Below, in pieces: positions 56,561-64,000 of a stretch of 64,000 nucleotides of DNA; within the stretch, counting starts at the first letter, position 1, and each line of letters begins with the position of its first letter. This stretch comes from Effrenium voratum. Taxonomy: Eukaryota; Sar; Dinophyceae; Suessiales; Symbiodiniaceae. Below the pieces are notes generated by a model. It was not told where the DNA came from. It made no database searches and was given only the letters and a program-made list of their open reading frames with translations. A program made the translations under genes and the position numbers. Location of the stretch: positions 2,247,587 through 2,311,586 of the forward strand of contig CAUJNA010003771.1 in NCBI GenBank assembly GCA_963377175.1, written 5' to 3'.

Positions 56561-58690
56561 TGGTGCGAGCAGGAAAAAAAGCACCGCATGCTGTTGGGGA
56601 TATCACCTGAGCTTTTTTTTAATATATATTTTTTGGGGGGTGTTATTAAGACGTTTTTGGTTAGTGTTCAAGTTGAAGACCTAAAGTTGAACACCCACCA
56701 TGACTGGAGCTGCGGGAAACAAATCAAGACGAGAATGCTCTCTTCCCGGCAGCGCGTTTTCGCCACATTTGCCGCTTTTCGGGGCTGGCTGACAGGGATT
56801 ATATGGAACCCAAGCGCCCACATCGATTGGTCGACGAGTCGACTCCTTTGGTGTTGGGTGGCTTCCCTTGGGCTCGTAGGTGGAAGTTTCGCCCAAGTTG
56901 CCCGGCCATTTGGATGTTCGGCCAGGTTCGGCCGGGTTGGGAAGTGGGGGGTCCACTTGGGTTGAAAGCCACCAGTAGGGGAGATCCCACTGAGGGGGGG
57001 TCACGACCTAGGTTGCCACCAGCTTACCTTCAGTCTCAGCCTGGAGCTCGCCGCAAATACGACCACAACGCCCCGGCAAGTTGTAAGCAAACGCGGGCTG
57101 TTTCAGATACGCGCTTTGTCATGGCAACATGCAACTGAGCAGCCCTTGTTTTTCCATACCGGGACAGATACAGTCATGACGATGTATGTGTGTGTGTGTG
57201 TGGGTGTGTTTCCGTTTGCTCGGCTTTTGCAGCACATTTCCTATGCTGAATCATAAATTCTAGTGGCGCTACATCGGCACGGGCCTTTCTTAAGGTTTCC
57301 CTGGTACCTTGCTTTTTGAGCCCTCAAATACATCCTTACCAGATGCGGAAGCTCGAGGCTCCGGGACCCCCACTTTGTTTCCACTTGCTGGGGACAACTT
57401 TTGGCTTGAGAACCTTCGGCGCTTCTGAAATACTTTGAATGTGCTGGATCCTTCAAGTCCATCCGTAGGTACCAACGGAAATTCTGGGCAGGAAACACGT
57501 GATAGCTTCGCTGAGCAAGCGCCCGCTTCCTTGCTGGCTGGCCTCGCTTGCGAACGCGCGACATCGGTCCCTTCGATGGGTGCGGTCCAGCGACTTCGTC
57601 GGCGGCTGAGGCTGAGAACCATGCTAAGATCGGAGATGGAAGAGTCCAAGTCGAATCGTGCCGGGACCTCGGCACGACGGAAGCGTCCAGTGCTAAATGG
57701 GAAACCTGTGAGTGAGTCTCCAAAATAGTCGCGGGCAGTACACAATGGGAGCTTTTTTGTTGGGTTCCCTTGTAAACTTCGGTAAGGGTGCGCACCTGGG
57801 GCTCCTTGCCAAGTCAAGTTGGCAACCTACCCTGAGCCTGGGAGCCCTTGAACCCATTAATAAAGAAAGGGTTTTGGAGTTTTGAGACTACCTTCGTGGC
57901 TGCCACGGACCTTCAAACGATGAACCTGTCAGGTTTCTCTCTACTTTCCTGTTCAAGGTTGCCATGTTTCTATGCTTGTGAGGAACAACGTATGCCTTGC
58001 CTAGAAGTGCAGACTTTCTCTTAGGTTTGCTGTTCTGTCCCAAAGAGGATTTGCAAAACCAGACCAGGTTACAAGAACCACAGCTGACCCCGGCAAGTTG
58101 TTGGTCATTTGCAGAATCGCCCACGTTTAGGCCCTCGTGGAGTTCATCCTCTTCGAAGGGGGTTATAACCCAAGCACACACACTAGGTCCGCGCCTCTCA
58201 AATAACTCTGTCCTCATCATTGGACCCTTCATTGGAGAGGCCTCGTGTTCTCTTTTGAACCGCGTTTTACCATGTTACAGGTTCTTTCATTTCGCACTAT
58301 GAAAAAAAGCTGAGACAGAAGCATGCTTGGTGAAATGTATTTTTGTGAGGTACCCCATCCTCATCATTCACCTCCTCACCTCCCGCAGTATTGAAGGATT
58401 TCACGAGCTGGGTTGGTTTGTGATCCGAGCCCCTGCAGGGCCCCTACCACCCTCCCCTCCCCCTGCCCTTGGCAATGTTGGGGGTTGCCTCCCCCGGCCT
58501 TCGTTGTTTTATTCCAGACATTGTTTCCAAGCTATTGTGCTTTGCTTGAGTTCTTCGTTTTTATATTATGCTCAACTGTTTTAGATGTTGTGACCAGTCG
58601 TCAGAGCAGCTTCGGAGAGACCTCATACCCTCCTTGGTTTTTGTGCGTTTGCAGTCCATTTTATAGCAGACACCCGAATTGAATCTGTGG

Positions 58691-58766
58691 CTTGGTGTAA
58701 CGGATTTGAACCCGTTGTTTTTGTAGAAGGAGACGGGAAACCACGCTTAACCTCCAAACCACCAAG
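58691..58766 (-). repeat. tRNA-like element (tRNA-derived SINE head or tRNA pseudogene)
   Basis: The minus strand is 76 nt long and begins CTTGGTG and ends CACCAAG, so the ends form a 7-bp acceptor-like stem. AACGG...CCGTT forms a T-arm-like stem around a GTTCAAAT loop, which is one base longer than usual. An A-box-like GGTTTGGAGGTTAAGC is present. There is one extra base before the 3' acceptor strand. Confidence 0.6.
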
Positions 58767-59251
58767 AGGGAAGCTGAGACCCTTTAACTCATTAAATGTG
58801 TGTAGGGGCTTATCCTGGGCTTGTCCATATCATTCCAAAACGATCTGCTCGAGGTTCCTGAGACATCGGCTTGCATCAGAAGAGCGCCTGGTGGAACGAT
58901 TAAAAAAAAGCCTTAACTTTTCAATGTCTCATATTACCCGACAGATTGGTGGATTGGATTGGTGGGAACTGAGGCAAACCACCAGGCTCCAAGCCACCAA
59001 CTAGGGAATGCTGAATGTCAGTCCTGTGCCTTATAGAGCTATGGAACACCAAAGTTGACGCGTTGAAGGACTCACAGACAGGATACTGCATCCACTGACA
59101 TCGAATACGCATCAGGGAGGCGGCCAAGCACTTGAAGGTTGGCCGATGTTAATTACAGTGTTAGCAAACATGGTTTGTCATTGGTACGAATGGCGTTCAT
59201 TGCCAAGTTAGCAAGCCAGCAGCCTGGGTTATGACCCACTTCTATCCGCAG

Positions 59252-59748
<497 letters not shown>

Positions 59749-59954
59749 CGCCCCCACTTGCAGTTTAGTCAAGGACTTTTGGCATCCTTTCGGTGGCTAT
59801 ATACACGCTCACTTAACCCTCCCAAATTTCTAGGGGAAGCTTCCCCATTCCAGGGCACGTAGCTTGTTTTTGATGGTTGAAAAGAATCGGGAATCAAGCC
59901 TTAGAAAAAACCGTTGTTTTGTTTGGGGGGGGAACATTCTAGGGGTTGATTGTT

Positions 59955-60047
59955 GCATTCTTTTCAACCATCGTTCTTTTCAGAAACCAGCCGTTTCCCC
60001 TGGGCGTTTGATAGTTTCCTGAAAAGAAGGATCCCTGGAAAGAATGG
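59955..60047. repeat. Dispersed repeat, copy 2 of 2
   Basis: Partner of 5006-5101: shared CATTCTTTTCAAC, TCGTTCTTTTCA, CCGTTTCCCCTGGG and GGATCCCTGGAAAGAATGG. Confidence 0.7.
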
Positions 60048-60155
60048 AAATGGAAGGTACCCCTAGAAACATGGGGATGAAGGATCCTGACTTCCAGGTG
60101 GATGCCTTTTTTAGGGGACCCCTACCCCGGTACCCCTAGAAACATGTCGGCGCAG

Positions 60156-60221
60156 GTGAAGCTGCAGCCGGACTTTGTGGAGGCCTTGCCGCAGGTCTTG
60201 CGCTTCTGGTACGGCCTGCCC
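60156..60221 (+). CDS. Exon-like island of unknown gene
   Basis: Between GCGCAG and a GC donor (GCCGCACC) the frame reads VKLQPDFVEALPQVLRFWYG then L-P, phase 0 at both ends, with nearly all third positions G or C. I do not recognise the family. Confidence 0.45.
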
Positions 60222-60991
60222 GCCGCACCGCCCGGTTTTCCCTCGGCTGACCTATAGGGGACGAGCGAACGAGGGGGACGAGTGTTTAGCCACTGAACGA
60301 AAGAACGGGCAACTTGGAGGTTTTTAGTTATTAGCAGTAAAAATAGAGATGTTTGATGCTTTTAGGGGGTCCAAAGTGGTGTGTCCCTCCACGGAAAAAC
60401 AGAAACGATTGTTCCACAGAAAGGCAAACACTTTCCCACGAAGAGTTTGTGTGAAGGTTCCCCCCCTTCCCAAACAACTGTTGAGGGTTCGACATTCGGC
60501 AGATTGGCTCCCAATAAGACCAGGGGGTGGTCCTTTTGCCACCTTGGGCACAAGTTTGGCATTCACACTTTAGCCACTGATTCCAGCGGAAAATGCAGCA
60601 CATACTTGTTTTTTAGTAGCTATATAGGTTTCAAACCTGTGGGAGTGCCATCTCTTGGAGGGCCGGCAATGAGGCCCTCTAGTTGCCAGCCACTTGCTGG
60701 GTGTGGGATCTCGGCCAGAGGTCTTTGGAGCAACCTTGAAGTATCTGTAATCTCTTTTGATGAATTGATTTAGATTTTAAGGTTTGCGATGGTCCGGAAT
60801 CACCACAAAGGGTTGGGCCATTGAGGGGCAAAGGCTGTAGGCCAAAAGCCACAAACTACCATTGTTTTCGTTGCGGCAAGTAACGCAAATCACAAACAAA
60901 ACAGCGAAACCCCTTAAATGGTTGGTGTCTTTTTGGATCTTTTTGGTCTCCCCTTTTAGACAACCCCAAAACGTGGTACCCCAAGTGGACG

Positions 60992-61108
60992 CTTTGGTGC
61001 ATTTTGCTTGCATGTTAGGACTTTAACTATTTGCCAACTACTGGGTTTTCCATTGAACCGCCAAAAGCTGAAAACTTTTAGCAGGGCTTCGCAGATTTCG
61101 CCACCGAG
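60992..61108. mobile_element. MITE-like element family R3, copy 3
   Basis: It starts CTTTGGTGCATTTTGCTTGC and ends with CCACCGAG, flanked by a perfect GACG duplication (60988-60991 and 61109-61112). It lies 70 bp upstream of an exon-like island. Confidence 0.8.
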
Positions 61109-61179
61109 GACGTTTGGTTTTTTCTCTTCTTTTTTTTTTCCGCCGGTTGCTCGAAGAACCCCGGTCATCATCGGCTGAG

Positions 61180-61246
61180 ATCTCCGTGGAGAGCTTCGAG
61201 TCGGCCGTGAAGCTCCGGAAGCTGGCGGAGTACTACGCCGCTCGGA
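61180..61246 (+). CDS. Exon-like island of unknown gene
   Basis: After GGCTGAG the frame reads ISVESFESAVKLRKLAEYYA then A-R, a likely helical segment with high third-position G/C. It is phase-compatible with the island at 60156-60221. The donor could be GCCGCTC at 61237 or GCAACC at 61247. The family is not recognised. Confidence 0.4.
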
Positions 61247-62714
61247 GCAACCGAATGGGCCTTGGGGCCTTGGGCATCATGCGCAATAAAAAAGTGGGGT
61301 GGATGAGGGTATGGCTCAAAAAAAAGGTACTTCAAAATATTTCCCAAAATGGGTTGCCCTGGTAAGTGGAAACATGGACCAAGACCTGAGTAACCCTAGC
61401 TCTTTAATTTTGAGCCTCTTTCTCGGATTTGAAATGACATGCACGTGCACAACCGCAGGTCGGATCTAAGCCATTTACTCCCCACTGGACCTCATAGACT
61501 CTTTGGGGGAAGTGGCGAGCATTACCCTAACTGGATGTTTAAAAAATGCGCATAGACAAATGACAGTGATCAGTCTCACAAAGGTTTGGGATTGCGGCCG
61601 AGCAGCCTCAACTGATCTTGTTCATATTTGTGGTCCATGCTTTATTTCGGATATTTGCCCACATCTGGTCGGCTCAAATGATCACATACTCGCTGAGGCG
61701 ACAAACAAATCCCTCCATCCCTTGCAAGAACTGCGCGCCTGACAGCGCCCCCCCGTTTTTTTTGGTGTATTTATGTAAATGTACAGTTACATAGCTCTGT
61801 TGAAGCCATGTTGACCCCTTTGATGACCCCAAGCACTAGTCAGTCGGAGAGCATGTTTGATCATTTCTATTGAACAAGGAAGGTGAGACAATGTAAGATG
61901 TTTTTGCGTTCGTTTCCAAAATGGGTATGCATCCACAGCAGCGGCATGAGCGCCTTGATTGTTTCATGTTGGCTCCCTCTGACACTGTCCAATCAACAGC
62001 CAAATTGTAAGCATAATCCGCATATAGTTCAAGAAACTACCTCACTTGATCCAAGCCGACCTTTCGATGCTAACGTGTTTTTCCATCTTGGCCCATGTCC
62101 AGTGAAGATTCCAGCAAATGGACCCTTTCATGTCCAGATACTTCGGGCAACCCGAAAGCGTTTCCTCAAAAACACACATATTATATCCTCGAAACAAAAC
62201 CAACTTAAGCCGTTCCCGGCCATGCTGTTAGCTATCGTGTTTTAGCATTTAGAGGAATTTTTGTCACACATTCCGCGAAACAAAAACTTGTAGCAAGGGA
62301 TCAACGAACTACAAAACGGCGGCTCCCCGAAAAAAACAAATCAATCGCATCCATATTTCCCCCGCGCGGCCGCTGGCCAATGCCATGTTTCGGGCCTGCC
62401 ATGCTCCTTGTGGCAAGCTGCTGCTCACATCAATGCCTGGCAGGCAGCCGCTTTTGTCCGGGTCATGTGGGTTTGCCCCAAAATTGGGGACCCCCCGAAA
62501 TGATTGGGTTTCAATTTGGCTTTCCCTTGAAAACCAACTAAACGGTTCCTCGAACACAGACGCATTTTGGACAAACAGGGTCCTTCAGCGAACCGAGTTC
62601 AAGGCACTTCACCGCTGGCAGAACCTGGTTTCTGCAGAAAAGTTTTCCCAGGTTTTGGGATGTCTTTCTTTTGGGGATCAATATTCAGTGGTACTCTACA
62701 AGTTTGGACTTTTA

Positions 62715-62826
62715 CTCAGTTGTTCAAAGCCGACCTTTTGACCTGTTGGTTTTCCCTTTTTGGTCTATTTTCAGTAGAGGTCCCAAAAGGTTAACCTTTT
62801 ATTTACAGGTCCTTTGGGCAAGTGAG
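62715..62826. mobile_element. MITE-like element family R5, copy 2
   Basis: It starts CTCAGTTGTTCAAAGCCGAC and ends GGTCCTTTGGGCAAGTGAG. It shares the core AAAAGGTTAACCTTTT with the copy at 1533. The flanks TTTA and TTAT match only in part. Confidence 0.75.
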
Positions 62827-62984
62827 TTATTGTTCAGCGACACCCTTTGTGTGTGTGTGTGTGGTAGGCTTGTTTTCAACCCAAAATGGTGGCCCCGCCC
62901 AGGGTTCCAGTTCTCTTCTGGGGAGAGCAATCAGGTCTAAGACGCATGGGAGCCCAGCAAAGACAATTCAGGCTGATGAAGAGA

Positions 62985-63416
62985 GGTAGGCCTCCAATTC
63001 GGATGGGTTTTTTACAATGCGGATGGTTGCGAAATCCGCTTCTCGCGCCACCGTGAAACCATAAGTTGAAACCATAACGTTTGTGGGTATTTACAGGGGA
63101 AGCATCAAAAACCAGGGTTTCTTGATCATGATGTCATATGACACACATGGTCCTTTGTGGAGGCAGCTTCCTTGGACCAATGCATGGCGTTGACTATCTT
63201 GTTGAAAGCGCGCAGTAAGATATTCGTTTTGGAAATCACTTGCGGGAAAGACTACCTGATCGGCACAAAACAAGCAACAAAGTATCCACCTAAGAAACCC
63301 TGGAATGGTGATTCCCCCTGTAAATACCAACAAACAATGGTTTCAACCATGGTTTCACAGTGGTGCAGGATTTCGTCCATCCGCATTGTAAAAACCAGCC
63401 GAATTGGAGGCCTACC
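62985..63416. mobile_element. Long fold-back (inverted-repeat) element
   Basis: The arms 62985-63126 and 63289-63416 are inverted copies of one another. For example, GGTAGGCCTCCAATTCGG at the left pairs with CCGAATTGGAGGCCTACC at the right, and GGTATTTACAGGGG pairs with CCCCTGTAAATACC. A spacer of about 160 bp lies between them. No clear target duplication was found. Confidence 0.85.
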
Positions 63417-63486
63417 AAGCTTGTCATGCATTCGACAAGAGCGCTTGGCGGGACCAGAGGAAGGCTTCTGGCGCTGTGCCCCTCAG

Positions 63487-63526
63487 CGGGGCACTGGTGC
63501 GCGAATTGACGCCACATGTGGTGCAG
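63487..63526 (+). CDS. Weak exon candidate
   Basis: After CCTCAG the frame reads GALVRELTPHVVQ, then a GC donor (GCTTTCTGG), or it could continue to a stop (AFWEHHE, TGA). Competing frames are open, so it is uncertain. Confidence 0.25.
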
Positions 63527-64000
63527 GCTTTCTGGGAGCATCACGAATGACTGAAAGCCCCTGGGAAGTTCTGTTTCGGTTCCTTGGAGCTTCCTGGTTT
63601 CACTCCTGGGTTCATTTCTGTAAGCTTGATGGCTTACCTTTCATGTTCGGCTTTTTTGGAGAAGACTGGGTTCACTGGGTTCACGGAATCTGTTTTTTCT
63701 TTTTTTTCCGGCACAGGCCGTAAAGAATTCTCACCAGGGTGATGCCTGCTTGAATTCATTCCCGGGCCATGTCAGAGGGACGCCTGAATCACTTTTCTCA
63801 GGAAACTGGTTTGGATGTCGCGCAAGATTTGACGCTCCACCCCCGCAGGATATTATAAACATATTCTAAAAGAGTACTAAACAAACACGAAAAAGGACCT
63901 CAACATGGGGACGAACAGGTGAAATCCAGAAAAAGCGCATCCGACCCGTTTCCTAGAACTTTGGGGGGACCACCCCCCTATTAATCGGCAAGGCTTTTCC

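Larger units (their letters stand above)
61247..64000. other. Terminal stretch without a supported gene
   Basis: It contains an R5 element, a long fold-back repeat and one weak exon candidate at 63487-63526. Confidence 0.45.

Noticed and set aside
57241..57817. Overlapping minus-strand frames of 175-184 codons
   Set aside because: Two frames overlap over the same DNA, third-position G/C is unremarkable, and the segment resembles other CTTCG-rich intron stretches (15330-15510, 29340-29520).

Overview
The window looks like nuclear DNA from a dinoflagellate; this is inferred from gene architecture, not from a marker gene. Three protein genes can be read, all on the + strand. Each is cut into very short exons (30-130 bp, often 10-30 codons) separated by introns of 0.4-4.5 kb. 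Exons stand out as G/C-rich islands with about 80-95% G/C at third codon positions. Almost every intron that I can place by reading-frame continuity begins with GC rather than GT (often GCGC or GCGCG) and ends with AG. A few begin with GT and one begins with GA. Mixed GC/GA/GT donors are known from dinoflagellates. Most long open frames in the window are chance frames in introns or simple repeats.

Layout. (1) About 3.2-11.1 kb: exons for the C-terminal cap of a dynein heavy chain; its upstream part lies outside the window and its last exon was not found. (2) About 18.3-29.4 kb: eleven exons, continuous in frame, for the N-terminal exonuclease region of the DNA polymerase epsilon catalytic subunit, with the Exo I motif (DIETTK) and Exo II motif (NGDFFDYPFV). 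I could not find Exo III or any polymerase motif downstream. (3) About 34.7-54.0 kb: twelve well-supported exons (plus two weaker upstream ones) for a SAM-dependent methyltransferase-like protein. It has an apparent OB-fold-like N-terminal region, a DVAGGTG SAM motif, a TVVDPR motif, a HPDEATE...VVPCC block and a C-terminal LPFDG block. (4) About 56.3-63.5 kb: three or four exon-like islands of unknown identity.

The intron and intergenic DNA is filled with short dispersed repeats. At least five families are about 95-115 bp long and have terminal inverted repeats. For ten copies I can see a perfect 4-bp target-site duplication by eye. These look like non-autonomous DNA transposons of the kind called introners when they create introns. 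There are also tRNA-like SINE-type repeats, a long fold-back element, several hairpins, and large simple-sequence tracts: (AGT)n, (CCTA/CATA)n, (AT)n, about 500 bp of (CA)n, and a G-rich minisatellite.

Limits: exon borders come from reading frame, splice consensus and remembered protein families, with no alignment or transcript data. Borders may be wrong by a few codons where a short repeat such as GCGCGC allows more than one splice choice, and small exons have certainly been missed. No rRNA gene, CRISPR array, bacterial operon or spliced-leader sequence was seen.
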